A stretch of 64,000 nucleotides of DNA, taken from NCBI GenBank assembly GCA_963746825.1, contig CAVVCU010000005.1, positions 248,001 through 312,000 on the forward strand, read 5' to 3'. A model generated the notes under the pieces. That model was not told the origin of the DNA and did no database searches. It was given only the letters and a program-made list of their open reading frames with translations. Positions 8,119 to 16,745 of this stretch are shown here, one piece after another. The number at the start of each line of letters is the position of its first letter. Position 1 is the first letter of the stretch. This DNA comes from JACVRW01 sp963746825 (GTDB lineage Bacteria; Actinomycetota; Thermoleophilia; Solirubrobacterales; Thermoleophilaceae). A program made the translations under genes and the position numbers.

Positions 8119-10127
8119 GGCCCCAAGACTCCGAGCGCGCTCGCGTGGCCGAGCGCGCGCGCTCGGGGCTCAGGCGCGGCAGCGAGCGCGCCGGCCGAGC
8201 CGGCGCGCGCTTCACCCGCGGGCTCGGCGAGCCCGCCCTGTTCGCGATCGTGCTGAGCGCGGCCGTATCGGGCCTCTTCTTCACCCTCGGCATCGTGGCC
8301 GGCGACGCGCTCGGCCTCACCCCCTTCGTGTTCCTCGTAGCGGGGCTCTTCCTCGTGCTCGCGATGGCCAGCTACGTCGAGGGATCGGCCCTGCATCCCG
8401 AGCGCGGCGGCGCCTCGACGCTGGCCCGCTACGCGTTCGACGAGTTCTGGAGCTTCGTCGCGGGATGGGCGATCCTGCTCGACTACCTGATCGTGATGGC
8501 CATCGCCGCGGTGGCCATCTCCACGTATCTCACCCCGATCTGGACCGGCCTGGACGAGGGCATCGTCGAGATTGCGATCGGTGGGGCGGCGCTCGCCTTC
8601 GTGGCGGTCCAGAACGTGCGCGGGGTGTCCGCGGACCTGCTGCGGGTGGTGCTGCGCCTCTCCCTGTTCGGCATCGGGCTGCTCGTGGTGGTATCGGCCA
8701 TCGCGTTCGCGCAGTTCTTCGACGTGGGGGCGATCACCGACGGCATCGAGCTCGGCTCCTCGCCGCGCTGGGGCGCGGTGATCTTCGCCACCGTGATCGC
8801 CTCGGTGGCGGTGATCGGCGTCGAGGCCGCCTCCGGGATCGCCGGGGAGGTGCGCGTGGGCCGGCGCGGACTGCGGCGGGTTGTGCTGGCCGGCGCGGGC
8901 GTGGCGATCATCCTCCTCGTGGCGGTGTCCGCCGCCGCGCTCATGGCTCAGCCGGTGGTGAACGGCGCCACGCCGCTCGGGACCGTGTACTCCGAGGCGC
9001 CCATCCTGGGCATCGTCTCGGACTTCGAGCCGGCCTGGCTGATGGACGTCTCGCGCTACGTGGTGGCGGCCACCGGCGCGGCGATGCTCCTGGTGACCAT
9101 GAACGGCCAGATGCTGGGGCTCTCGCGGCTCAGCTACTCACTGGCCACCAACCGCCAGATCCCGAGCCCGGCCGGCCGCCTCGACGGGCGCCGTGGGAGT
9201 CCCTACGTGGCCATCTCGCTGGCCGCGATGGTGGCCTTCCTGCTCTCGGTGCCGCAGGACCTCGACTTCCTGGTCGGCATCTTCGCCTTCGGCGCGATGC
9301 TCACCGTCTCCCTCGCTCACCTGTCGGTCATCGTCCTGCGCTTTCGCGAGCCCGGCCGCGCTCGCCCGTTTCGGGTGCCGCTGTCGATACCGGTCCGCGG
9401 TGGCAGCATCCCGCTGCCCTCCGCCCTGGGCGCGCTGGCCTCGATCGGCGCCTGGGTCAGCGTGATCGCCCTCCACGAGGGCGCGCGCGTGGCCGGCGGC
9501 ATCTGGATGGCGGCCGGCGTGCTCATGTACGTGACCTACCGGCGCAGCCAGGGCCGCGAGCTCACCAAGCGCTTCACGATCCCCGCCGAGGCGCTGCAGG
9601 AGGGTGCGGCGGCGGAGTACGGCAGCATCCTCGTGCCCATATTCGGCGAGAGCACCGACGACGAGATCGTCGGCACGGCGGGCCGCCTCGCGGCCACGCG
9701 CGCGGACGAGGGAGAGGGCGGCGCCGTGCTCGAGGCGCTCTTCGTCTTCGAGATCCCCATGTCGCTGCCGATCGACGCCCGCGTGCCCGAGGAGCGCGTT
9801 CGGGAGGCCAAGCGCGTCTTGGCCCGGGCCAAGGAGGTGGGCGAGGAGTACGCGGGCGTCGAGGTGGCCACCGCGATGGTGCGCGGCCGCACCGCCGGGC
9901 AGGCGATCGTCGGTGAGGCGCGCCGGCGCGGGGTGGAGGCGATCGTGCTCGCGGCCGAGGAGCCCACCCGCGTGGGCGGCGGGGTGATCCTCGGCGGCCG
10001 GGGGCGGGTGCGCGATCGCTTCATCGGCGAGACCACCCGCTACGTGGTGGAAAAGGCGACCTGCAAGGTCATCCTGACCGCGCCGCCGTCGGGCGAGGAG
10101 GGCACCCGCGAGGGGGTCCTGCCCTGA
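8115..10127 (+). CDS. Second APC-superfamily permease with C-terminal USP-like domain
   Basis: This 670-residue paralogue of the permease at 6025-7908 has the same layout: a basic N-terminal tail of about 40 residues, an APC membrane core at about 41-475 and a cytosolic USP-like domain at about 495-665. Shared signatures include HPERGGASTLARYAFDEFWS, VIGVEAASGIAGEVRVGRRG in the broken helix 6 region, and LVTMNGQMLGLSRLSYSLAT. The USP part has the typical beginning YGSILVPIFGES and a late GEARRRGVEAIVL segment. It starts with ATG overlapping the small membrane gene. The substrate is not determinable; tandem duplication suggests related or paired transport roles. Confidence 0.85.
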   Translation: MRPQDSERARVAERARSGLRRGSERAGRAGARFTRGLGEPALFAIVLSAAVSGLFFTLGIVAGDALGLTPFVFLVAGLFLVLAMASYVEGSALHPERGGASTLARYAFDEFWSFVAGWAILLDYLIVMAIAAVAISTYLTPIWTGLDEGIVEIAIGGAALAFVAVQNVRGVSADLLRVVLRLSLFGIGLLVVVSAIAFAQFFDVGAITDGIELGSSPRWGAVIFATVIASVAVIGVEAASGIAGEVRVGRRGLRRVVLAGAGVAIILLVAVSAAALMAQPVVNGATPLGTVYSEAPILGIVSDFEPAWLMDVSRYVVAATGAAMLLVTMNGQMLGLSRLSYSLATNRQIPSPAGRLDGRRGSPYVAISLAAMVAFLLSVPQDLDFLVGIFAFGAMLTVSLAHLSVIVLRFREPGRARPFRVPLSIPVRGGSIPLPSALGALASIGAWVSVIALHEGARVAGGIWMAAGVLMYVTYRRSQGRELTKRFTIPAEALQEGAAAEYGSILVPIFGESTDDEIVGTAGRLAATRADEGEGGAVLEALFVFEIPMSLPIDARVPEERVREAKRVLARAKEVGEEYAGVEVATAMVRGRTAGQAIVGEARRRGVEAIVLAAEEPTRVGGGVILGGRGRVRDRFIGETTRYVVEKATCKVILTAPPSGEEGTREGVLP

Positions 10128-10189
10128 AGGTTGAGGATCGGTTTGCCGACCCGACCTTTTCGCCGGACTGTGGGTAAAGTGGGACGAGA

Positions 10190-10636
10190 ATGTTCGTTCT
10201 CATAGTCGGCTGCGGTCGCGTAGGGTCCGCGATCGCTCACTCGATGCTCGCGGAGGGGCACGAGGTCTCCGTCCTCGACGAGGACGCTGAGGCCATTTCC
10301 CTGCTCGAACGCGACGCCAACGAGAGCTGGGAGGAGCGCGGCGGGCGCTTCACCGAGGGCACGGCGCTCGAGATCGACGCGCTGCTCGCCGCCGGGATCG
10401 ATCAGGCCGACGCCTTCGTGGCCTCCACCGACGGTGACAACACCAACCTCGTGATTGCCCAGATCGCGCAGCGGCGCTTCGAAATCGAGCGCGTCGTGGT
10501 GCGCGTCCTGGATCCGGCCCGCGCACGCTGGTACGCCGAGCAGGGCCTGCAGACCGTGTGTCCGACCCAGACCGCCATAGAGCTGCTCGAGGCGGCCGTG
10601 CGCGGGCAGATCCGCTTTGAGGGAGTGTCCGGTTAA
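10190..10636 (+). CDS. TrkA-N (RCK) potassium-channel/transporter regulatory protein, short form
   Basis: The 148-residue protein consists of one RCK_N Rossmann domain. It opens with FVLIVGCGRVGSAIAHSMLA (GxGxxG) and has an acidic residue after the second strand (VSVLDED), consistent with NAD(H) or nucleotide binding. It lacks the TrkA-C ligand domain found in the next gene. RCK proteins gate K+ uptake systems such as Trk/Ktr or channels by forming cytosolic rings. It starts 62 bp after the permease and is followed after 3 bp by a second TrkA protein, so the two probably form a hetero-oligomer. No TrkH/KtrB pore gene is in the window. Confidence 0.88.
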   Translation: MFVLIVGCGRVGSAIAHSMLAEGHEVSVLDEDAEAISLLERDANESWEERGGRFTEGTALEIDALLAAGIDQADAFVASTDGDNTNLVIAQIAQRRFEIERVVVRVLDPARARWYAEQGLQTVCPTQTAIELLEAAVRGQIRFEGVSG

Positions 10637-10639
10637 CCC

Positions 10640-11317
10640 ATGTACGTACTGATCGTCGGAGCCGGCAAGGTCGGGTGGAACCTGGCTCGTGAGCTCATCA
10701 ACAAGCGCCATGAGGTCACGGTGATCGAGTCCGAGCCGAGGCGCTACGCCGTGGTCGAGCAGGAGCTCGAGCACAGCGCCCACTACGGCGACGGATCCGA
10801 GCTGTGGGTGCTCGAGCGGGCCGGGATCGAGCGCGCGGACCTCGTGGTGGCGGTGACCGGCGACGACGAGGACAACATCCTCATCTCCCAGGTGGCGCGC
10901 GAGAAGTACGGCGTGGTGCGCGTGGTGGCGCGCTGCAACAACCCGCGCAACCTCCAGCACTTCGAGCTGCTCGGCGTGAAGCCCGCCATCTCCGCCACCG
11001 ACCTGATCCTGCGCCTGATCGAGCACGAGGTGCCCAAGTACGGGCTCGTGCACCTGCTCGACCTGCCCGAGGAGCGGCTCGAGATCATCGAGCTGGAGGT
11101 GGACGAGGGCTGTGAGGCGGCCGGGCTCGCGGTCAAGGACCTCGGTCTTCCCGACGGTTCCCTCGTGATCTCCATCCTCCGCGACGGAGGAGGGTTCGTG
11201 CCCCACGGCGACTCCGTGGTGCAGGCCGGCGACGAGGTGCTGCTCGTGCTCGACGTAGGACTCGAGTCGAGCGTGACCGAGCGCTTCGCGGGCCGCTCGG
11301 CCGGCGCCGCCGCCTGA
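10640..11317 (+). CDS. TrkA-type protein with RCK_N and RCK_C domains
   Basis: The 225-residue protein has an N-terminal RCK_N Rossmann domain (YVLIVGAGKVGWNLARELIN, about residues 2-125; acidic VTVIESEP). A C-terminal TrkA-C domain follows at about 140-215 (LEIIELEVDEGCEAAGLAVK ... LRDGGGFVPHGDSVVQAGDE). This is the standard half-TrkA/KtrA layout. It regulates monovalent cation transport in response to nucleotides. It lies 3 bp after the single-domain TrkA gene and just 4 bp before the flavoprotein gene, so all three likely share a transcript with the APC-USP genes upstream. Confidence 0.9.
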   Translation: MYVLIVGAGKVGWNLARELINKRHEVTVIESEPRRYAVVEQELEHSAHYGDGSELWVLERAGIERADLVVAVTGDDEDNILISQVAREKYGVVRVVARCNNPRNLQHFELLGVKPAISATDLILRLIEHEVPKYGLVHLLDLPEERLEIIELEVDEGCEAAGLAVKDLGLPDGSLVISILRDGGGFVPHGDSVVQAGDEVLLVLDVGLESSVTERFAGRSAGAAA

Positions 11318-11321
11318 GGCG

Positions 11322-12572
11322 ATGTCCCGGCGCAAGGTCGACCACCTGCTGATCGGCGGTGGGCTGGCGGGTGCCAACTGCGCGCGCTGGCTGCGCGAGG
11401 AGGGTGCCGACGGCAGCATCCTCCTCGTGGGCCGCGAGCCCGATCCTCCCTACAACCGCCCGCCCCTCTCGAAGGGCTACCTGCAGGGCGATGAGTCCAG
11501 GGAGGACGCGCTCTTTCGCCCCGACGAGTGGTGGGACGAGCAGGACATCGAGCTGCTCACGCGCACCAGCGTGATGAAGCTCGACTCCGGCGAGCGCGTG
11601 GCGAAGCTGTCCACCAAGGACGAGGTCGAGTTCGGCACGGCGCTGCTGGCCACGGGGGCCAACGTGCGCCGCCTGCGGGCCGACGGCGCGGACCTCGACG
11701 GCATCCACTACCTGCGGGCCTTCGGGAACGCGGACGCGATTCGTGCCGACGCGCAGGCGGCCGAGCGCGTGACGGTGATCGGCGGCAGCTACATCGGCTG
11801 CGAGGTGGCCGCCTCCCTGACCGCATCGCTGGGAGTGAAGTGCAGCATGCTGATGATGGAGGACGTGACCTTCGAGCGCTCCTTCGGCCCCGAGATCGGC
11901 GGCTTCTTCCACGGCGTCCTGGAGGAGCACGGGGTGGAGATAGTCGCGGGGGACGAGCTCGAGCGCTTCGAGGGCTCGGACGGCCGCGTCCGGCAGGTGG
12001 TGACCAAGGGCGGAAGGTCGCTCGACTGTGACTGCGTGATCGTGGGCGCCGGGGTGATGCCCGACACGATGCTCGCCCGCTCGGCCGGGCTCGAGCTCGG
12101 CGAGGCCGGGGGAGTGCTGTGCTCGAGCGGCCTCGAGAGCTCGGTGTCCGGCGTGTTCGCCGCGGGTGACATGTGCGAGTACCAGAGCCCGGTGCACGGG
12201 CGCCCGATGCGCATCGAGCACTGGGACGTGGCCTTCAACCAGGGCAAGACGGCCGCGCTCAACATGCTTGGCCGCGGGGTGGAGCACGACACGATTCCCT
12301 ACTTCTTCTCCGACCTCGCCGACTGGGCCTCCATGGAGTACGTGGGCCCGGGCGCCGGGGAGGTTGTGGTGCGGGGCTCGCTGGAGGACGGCGAGTTCAC
12401 CGCCTTCTACGTGTCAGACGGGGGTGTCGCGGCCGCCCTGACGGTGGGCCGCTCCGGCGACCTCGACCACGCCAGGCGTTTCATCGCCGAGGGCGGGCAG
12501 CCGCACAGAGGCGCGCTGGCCGATCTCGGTACCGACCTTGCCACGCTCGGTCAGCTGGCGGCCGACACGTAG
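11322..12572 (+). CDS. FAD/NAD(P)-dependent oxidoreductase (ferredoxin reductase-like)
   Basis: The 416-residue protein is a pyridine nucleotide-disulfide oxidoreductase family flavoprotein without a redox CxxC. The FAD-binding motif is HLLIGGGLAGANCARWLR near residue 9, followed by DPPYNRPPLSKGYL as in putidaredoxin/rubredoxin/AIF-type reductases. The NAD(P)-binding VTVIGGSYIGCEVAASL is near residue 150, and the second FAD motif VSGVFAAGDM near residue 283. It probably passes electrons from NAD(P)H to a small iron-sulfur protein or quinone, but no ferredoxin is adjacent. The last 22 bp overlap the end of the convergent MerR-type gene. Confidence 0.85.
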   Translation: MSRRKVDHLLIGGGLAGANCARWLREEGADGSILLVGREPDPPYNRPPLSKGYLQGDESREDALFRPDEWWDEQDIELLTRTSVMKLDSGERVAKLSTKDEVEFGTALLATGANVRRLRADGADLDGIHYLRAFGNADAIRADAQAAERVTVIGGSYIGCEVAASLTASLGVKCSMLMMEDVTFERSFGPEIGGFFHGVLEEHGVEIVAGDELERFEGSDGRVRQVVTKGGRSLDCDCVIVGAGVMPDTMLARSAGLELGEAGGVLCSSGLESSVSGVFAAGDMCEYQSPVHGRPMRIEHWDVAFNQGKTAALNMLGRGVEHDTIPYFFSDLADWASMEYVGPGAGEVVVRGSLEDGEFTAFYVSDGGVAAALTVGRSGDLDHARRFIAEGGQPHRGALADLGTDLATLGQLAADT

Positions 12573-13384
12573 GCCAGCATGCGATTGGTGAGTGCGGTGG
12601 CGCGCTCCAGAGTCGAGCTGTCGGCCTCGGCCGGCTGGTCGATCCACTTCGGTATGCGTTCCCGTAGCGCGGGCCACCGATCGGCGGCCAGCTCCAGCCC
12701 GATCCGGGCCGCGTCGCGTACCACCTCAGGCTCGACGCACCAGAGCATCTCGAACACGCGTTGGCCGTCGTCGGCAACGCCGGGTCGCTGCCAGCCGGCG
12801 AGGCAAGCGCTCGCGCCGGGGCCGTCACAGACGATGGCCCATTCACGCGAAAGCGGCTGGCCGCGGTCGATAGGGATCTCCACGGGCCCGTCCTTCGGCG
12901 AGCGCGCCTCGGGGAAGTCGCCGAGTACGACCGCCAGCTCGGCTGTGTGGGCGAACGAACGCCAGCGCGCTTCGGCCTGGCGGTAGAAGGCCTCGCGCTG
13001 GAAGGAGCCGATCAGGACTGCGCTGCCGCCGCGCGCCGAGCACTCGTCCTCCATGGCGTGCGAAATGGGCACGAGCAGCCGCTTGGGCACAGGAGCAGGG
13101 GCCAGGTCAGGACGGCTCATGCGTAGCCCGGCGAAGATCGATGGGGCAGCGGCACCCGCCGGATCCTGGACGGCGCGCTCGATCGAAGCACTTACCGATA
13201 AGCCGAGCTCGCGCCCGCGCACCGCCTCGAGCACCCGCTCGACCTCGGACTCCGGGTAGCGCCGGTGCCCGCTCGGCAGGCGCTTGGCCCGGGGAAAGCC
13301 GTGGCGCTGTTCCCACATGCGCAACGTGCCCGTCTGGACGCCGGTGCGCTCGGCCAGTTGCCCGATGGTCAGGTGATCGGTCAC
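12551..13384 (-). CDS. MerR-family transcriptional regulator with DICT sensory domain
   Basis: The 277-residue protein starts at GTG 13384. An N-terminal MerR winged helix (LTIGQLAERTGVQTGTLRMW, about residues 5-70) is followed by a DICT domain at about 105-240. Characteristic DICT patches are AVLIGSFQREAFYRQAE, an FAHTAELAVVLGDFP stretch and the paired C-terminal hydrophobic strands ending in FEMLWCVEPEVV. DICT is predicted to bind a ligand and occurs with diguanylate cyclases, histidine kinases and MerR proteins. The gene is divergent from an ECF-type sigma factor, which it may control through the 71-bp intergenic region. A second DICT protein is encoded at 20891-22169. Confidence 0.87.
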   Translation of the reverse strand: MTDHLTIGQLAERTGVQTGTLRMWEQRHGFPRAKRLPSGHRRYPESEVERVLEAVRGRELGLSVSASIERAVQDPAGAAAPSIFAGLRMSRPDLAPAPVPKRLLVPISHAMEDECSARGGSAVLIGSFQREAFYRQAEARWRSFAHTAELAVVLGDFPEARSPKDGPVEIPIDRGQPLSREWAIVCDGPGASACLAGWQRPGVADDGQRVFEMLWCVEPEVVRDAARIGLELAADRWPALRERIPKWIDQPAEADSSTLERATALTNRMLAYVSAAS

Positions 13385-13455
13385 AAGCTCAACATTCTGT
13401 TTGAATTCTGGTATACATCTTGTTTAAGTTCGCCTTCGACGGGAAATGGAATTTC
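13385..13455. promoter_or_regulatory. Divergent regulatory region between merR-DICT and sigma factor genes
   Basis: This is the 71-bp spacer between the GTG of the MerR-DICT gene and the chosen ATG (13456) of the sigma factor gene. It is AT-rich relative to its surroundings. It holds a GGTATACAT segment (13410-13418) with the palindromic core GTATAC, flanked by imperfect arms TTTGAATTC and TTGTTTAAG on either side. MerR regulators usually bind a dyad in a long promoter spacer, so this is a plausible operator and promoter. No start site is proven. Confidence 0.5.
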
Positions 13456-14013
13456 ATGACTCCCCTGACATCCACCTCCGGTTTTTCCTCCGCCTACCGA
13501 CAACACGCTCCCCTGGCCTTCTCGGCCGCGTACCGTGTTCTCAACGATGCCGCCGCTGCCGAGGACATCGTGCAGGACGTATTCACGACTCTGTGGCGCG
13601 ATCCTCGTAAGTTCGACCCTCAGCGCGGGAACCTGCCGGGCTACGTGGCGATGATGGCGCGTAGCCGCGCGGTCGACCGCGTGCGCTCGCGTAACGCGGG
13701 CTCTGCCGCGGTGGACCGGCTGGCCGTGCGCGACGCCGCTCGCGAGGCCGAGGTCGAGCTGCCCGACGACGCGGTGGTGCGCCGCGACGACGCGGGCCGG
13801 GTGCTCGCCGCCGTGGCGGAGCTTCCGGCCGCCCAGCGTGACGCCGTGCTGATGGCCTACGGTCGCGGCCTGTCGACCGCGGAAATCGCGCAGGCCGCGG
13901 GGGTGCCGCTCGGGACGGCGAAGAGCCGTCTGCGCCTCGGGCTTCAGCGCACCCGCCAGGCTCTCGCGGGCGCGGCAAACGCGTCCACACCGTCGGGCGC
14001 GGCAGCGGCCTGA
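13456..14013 (+). CDS. RNA polymerase sigma factor, ECF/RpoE type
   Basis: From ATG 13456 the protein has 185 residues. Sigma region 2 lies at about 12-75 (LNDAAAAEDIVQDVFTTLW, then an ARSRAVDRVRSR core-binding/-10 recognition helix). Region 4 lies at about 118-165 (LPAAQRDAVLMAYGRGLSTA, then AGVPLGTAKSRLRLGLQRTR). There is no C-terminal extension. An upstream TTG at 13420 would add 12 residues unlike the family and would sit in the promoter, so ATG 13456 is preferred. No anti-sigma gene is adjacent. Instead the divergent MerR-DICT protein and a co-directional DUF2236 gene 5 bp downstream suggest a MerR-controlled sigma regulon. Confidence 0.88.
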   Translation: MTPLTSTSGFSSAYRQHAPLAFSAAYRVLNDAAAAEDIVQDVFTTLWRDPRKFDPQRGNLPGYVAMMARSRAVDRVRSRNAGSAAVDRLAVRDAAREAEVELPDDAVVRRDDAGRVLAAVAELPAAQRDAVLMAYGRGLSTAEIAQAAGVPLGTAKSRLRLGLQRTRQALAGAANASTPSGAAAA

Positions 14014-14018
14014 CGGCA

Positions 14019-14885
14019 ATGAGCCGATCCTCTCCACCCTCGGGATACGCGCAGAAGGCGGCCCGAGGTCATTCGGGCAGCGGGTCCACGAGCTACTTCG
14101 ACGACCGGTCGATGCTGCGCCGCATCAACCGCGAACGGGTGATGGCGCTCAGCGGGCCGCGCGCCCTGCTCATGCAGGCCGCCCACCCGCTGGCGGTGAT
14201 CGGGCTGTTGGCGCACTCCAGTGGCCTCGACGATCCGTACGACCGCCTCGCGCGCACCGCTGAGGTGATGAACACGATCGGCTTCGGCTCACGCGAGGAC
14301 GCCAACCGGGTGACCCGTCACGTGCGCGCCATGCACCGTCAGGTTCGCGGGCGCATCAAGGAACCCGTCGGGCGCTTTCCCGCCGGCACCGAGTACCGGG
14401 CGGACGACCCCGAGCTGCTCCTCTGGGTGCTGTTCACGCTGATCGACTCGAGCCTCGTGGTCTACCGGGCCTACATCGGCGAGCTGAGCCGCGAGGACGA
14501 GGCCGCGCTGTGGAAGGACTACCGGGTGGTGGGGCGTCTGTTCGGCCTGCGGGCCGGCGACATGCCGCGCTCGCTCGACGACCTCGAGGAGTACCGGCGC
14601 TCGATGTTCGAAGGCGACACGCTGTACGTGACCCCATGGGCGCGCGAGCGCGCGCGGGCGATCGTGATGGAGCCGCCGGTGCCGGTGGCCGCCCGCCCCC
14701 TGCTGGAGACCGCCAACTTCGTGACCATCGCGCTGCTGCCCGACCGCATCCGCGAGATGTACGGCTTCTCGGCACTACCGCCCGTGTTCGTTCGCAAGGC
14801 GCTGGTCCGGGCCGGCGCCGAGTACGTCAAGCGCGGCGTGCTGCCGTTCCTGCCGAGGCGCGTGCGGCTGACCGGGTCGGCCTAG
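14019..14885 (+). CDS. DUF2236 (MpaB/rubber-oxygenase-like) family oxygenase
   Basis: The 288-residue protein has the DUF2236 pattern seen in latex-clearing protein and MpaB relatives. An N-terminal INRERVMALSGPRALLMQAA is followed by HPLAVIGLLAHS (His ligand candidate), RTAEVMNTIGFGSREDANRV and a helical core with LFTLIDSSLVVYRAYIG. Family members bind heme b and oxidise lipids or polyisoprenes; most bacterial ones are uncharacterised. It starts 5 bp after the sigma factor stop, so it is probably in the same operon and may be an early output of that regulator. No signal peptide is seen. Confidence 0.82.
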   Translation: MSRSSPPSGYAQKAARGHSGSGSTSYFDDRSMLRRINRERVMALSGPRALLMQAAHPLAVIGLLAHSSGLDDPYDRLARTAEVMNTIGFGSREDANRVTRHVRAMHRQVRGRIKEPVGRFPAGTEYRADDPELLLWVLFTLIDSSLVVYRAYIGELSREDEAALWKDYRVVGRLFGLRAGDMPRSLDDLEEYRRSMFEGDTLYVTPWARERARAIVMEPPVPVAARPLLETANFVTIALLPDRIREMYGFSALPPVFVRKALVRAGAEYVKRGVLPFLPRRVRLTGSA

Positions 14886-14893
14886 GGAAGAGG

Positions 14894-14965
14894 CTGGGGA
14901 GCAGGGACTCGAACCCCGATAACCAGCTCCAGAGGCTGGCGTCTTGCCGATTAGACGACTCCCCA
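14894..14965 (-). tRNA. tRNA-Gln(CTG)
   Basis: The minus strand folds into a complete 72-nt cloverleaf. A 7-bp acceptor stem TGGGGAG/CTCCCCA has the U1-A72 pair and G73 discriminator typical of tRNA-Gln. The anticodon stem-loop is CCAGC-CTCTGGA-GCTGG with anticodon CTG, and the T loop is TTCGAGT. CCA is not encoded. It lies between the DUF2236 gene and the ABC exporter operon. Confidence 0.95.
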
Positions 14966-14999
14966 ATCGCCCGGGAAGGATAGAGGGCCGGGATTGGTC

Positions 15000-16745
15000 C
15001 TACGCCACCGACTGCCGGGCCCAGTCGCGGTACAGGGCCGCGTACGCGCCGCCCGCCTCGAGCAGCTCCTCGTGGGTTCCCTGCTCGACGATGCGCGAGC
15101 GGTCGAGCACCAGGATGCGGCCGGCGCCGCGGATGGTCGACAGCCGGTGGGCGATCACGAGCGCCGTGCGGCCGGCCAGCAGGCGGCGTAGCCCGCGTTC
15201 GATCTGGGCCTCGGTGCGCACGTCCACGTTGGAGGTGGCCTCGTCGAGGATGAGGATGCGCGGGTCGGCCGCCGCCGCCCGGGCAAAGGCCACGAGCTGG
15301 CGCTGGCCGGCCGAAAGCTGGCCGCCGCGCTCGCCCACCTCGGTGTCGTAGCCGTCGGGCAGGCGCTCGATGAACTCGTGTGCGCCCACCGCTCTCGCGG
15401 CCTCGAGCACATGGTCGTCGGTGGCGTCGGGGCGCCCGAAGGCGATGTTGTCGCGGATCGTGCCCGAGAACAGGAACCCCTCCTGAGGCACGATGCCGAG
15501 CTGCGAGCGCAGAGACTGCTCGGTCACGTCGCGCAGGTCGTGGCCGTCGACCAGCACGCGGCCGTGGTCGGGGTCATAGAAGCGGGCCACGAGCTTGGCC
15601 AGCGTCGACTTGCCGGCTCCGGTGGCGCCCACGAGCGCCACGGTCTGCCCGGGCGGGACGTGGAGGTCGACCGAGCACAGCGCGGGGTCCTCGCCGCCGT
15701 AGGAGAAGGTCACGTCCTCGAACTCGATCTCGCCGCGCAGGCGGGGCAGGTCGATCGCGCCGGGGCGGTCGGCCAGGTCGGGTTCCTCGTCGAGCAGCTC
15801 GAAGATCTTGTCGAGCGCCGCCATGCCGGCCTGGTAGGTGGTGTAGAGCTGCGACAGGGATTGGATCGGGTCGAAGAAGCTCTGGAGGTAGAAGACGAAG
15901 GAGACCAGCACGCCGATCGTGAGCACTCCGTCGATCACCTGATTGCCGCCGTAGACCAGGATCGCCGCGGTGGCCACCGCCGACAGCAGCTCGACCGACG
16001 GGAAGTACGCCGCGTTGAGGTAGACGGTCTTCATGTTGGCCTCGCGGTGCTCGTCGTTGAGCTCGGCGAAGCGGCGCTTGTGCCGGGGCTCCTGGCCGAA
16101 GGCCCGGACCACGCGTACGCCGGAGAGCGTCTCCTGCAGGTAGGCGGTGACCCCGGCGATCTTCTCTCGCGTGAGGCGGTAGGCCCCGCTCGACGAAAGG
16201 CGGAAGGCCACGCTGGCGGCGAGCAGCACGGGGAAGGTGATGAACGTGATCAGGGCGAGGCCGGGATCGAGCACGAGCAGGATCGCCGCCGTGCCGACGA
16301 GCATCAGCGTGGAGGAGAACAGCGTGGCAATGCCCTCGGTCACGAGCTGATCGAGCGCCTGCACGTCGTTGGTGATGCGGGAGATCAGCACCCCGGTCCG
16401 GTTGCGCGAGTAGAAGCCGATCGAGAGGCGCTGTAGGTGGGCGAACAGCTCGATGCGCAGGTCCTGCAGGGCGCGCTGGCCGATCCAGCTGATCAGGAAG
16501 GTCTGCGCGTACGAGGCGGCCCAGTTCACCGCCGCGGCCAGCACGAACAAGATCACCACGATCGTGAGCGCGCCGGCGTCACCGCCCCGAATGCCGTCGT
16601 CGATCGCCTTGCCGGCCAGATACGGGGGAGCGAGCGCGGCGGCGGTGGCCAGGGTGAGGGCGCCGAGCATGAGCAGCACCCGGCCGCGGTAGGGGCGCAG
16701 CAGGCGCAGGAGGTGGCGCTGCTTTCTCAGTCTCGCCTCCTTCAC
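15000..16745 (-). CDS. ABC exporter half-transporter (permease-ATPase), catalytic subunit
   Basis: The 581-residue protein has an exporter transmembrane domain with six helices (about 1-310) and a C-terminal ATPase (about 340-575). The ATPase has Walker A VGATGAGKST (about 373), Q-loop VPQEGFLFSG, signature LSAGQRQ (about 478; Ala replaces the usual first Gly), Walker B with catalytic Glu ILILDEATSN (about 500) and switch IAHRLST. It is downstream of and overlaps (4 bp) a second half-transporter whose Walker B ends in Asp. Together they form a heterodimer in which this subunit carries the canonical catalytic Glu. The substrate is unknown; relatives export drugs, lipids or peptides. Confidence 0.92.
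   Translation of the reverse strand: MKEARLRKQRHLLRLLRPYRGRVLLMLGALTLATAAALAPPYLAGKAIDDGIRGGDAGALTIVVILFVLAAAVNWAASYAQTFLISWIGQRALQDLRIELFAHLQRLSIGFYSRNRTGVLISRITNDVQALDQLVTEGIATLFSSTLMLVGTAAILLVLDPGLALITFITFPVLLAASVAFRLSSSGAYRLTREKIAGVTAYLQETLSGVRVVRAFGQEPRHKRRFAELNDEHREANMKTVYLNAAYFPSVELLSAVATAAILVYGGNQVIDGVLTIGVLVSFVFYLQSFFDPIQSLSQLYTTYQAGMAALDKIFELLDEEPDLADRPGAIDLPRLRGEIEFEDVTFSYGGEDPALCSVDLHVPPGQTVALVGATGAGKSTLAKLVARFYDPDHGRVLVDGHDLRDVTEQSLRSQLGIVPQEGFLFSGTIRDNIAFGRPDATDDHVLEAARAVGAHEFIERLPDGYDTEVGERGGQLSAGQRQLVAFARAAAADPRILILDEATSNVDVRTEAQIERGLRRLLAGRTALVIAHRLSTIRGAGRILVLDRSRIVEQGTHEELLEAGGAYAALYRDWARQSVA

Noticed and set aside
13420..13455. Earlier TTG start of the sigma factor
   Set aside because: It would add 12 residues unlike the family and place the start inside the probable operator; ATG 13456 fits region 2 spacing.
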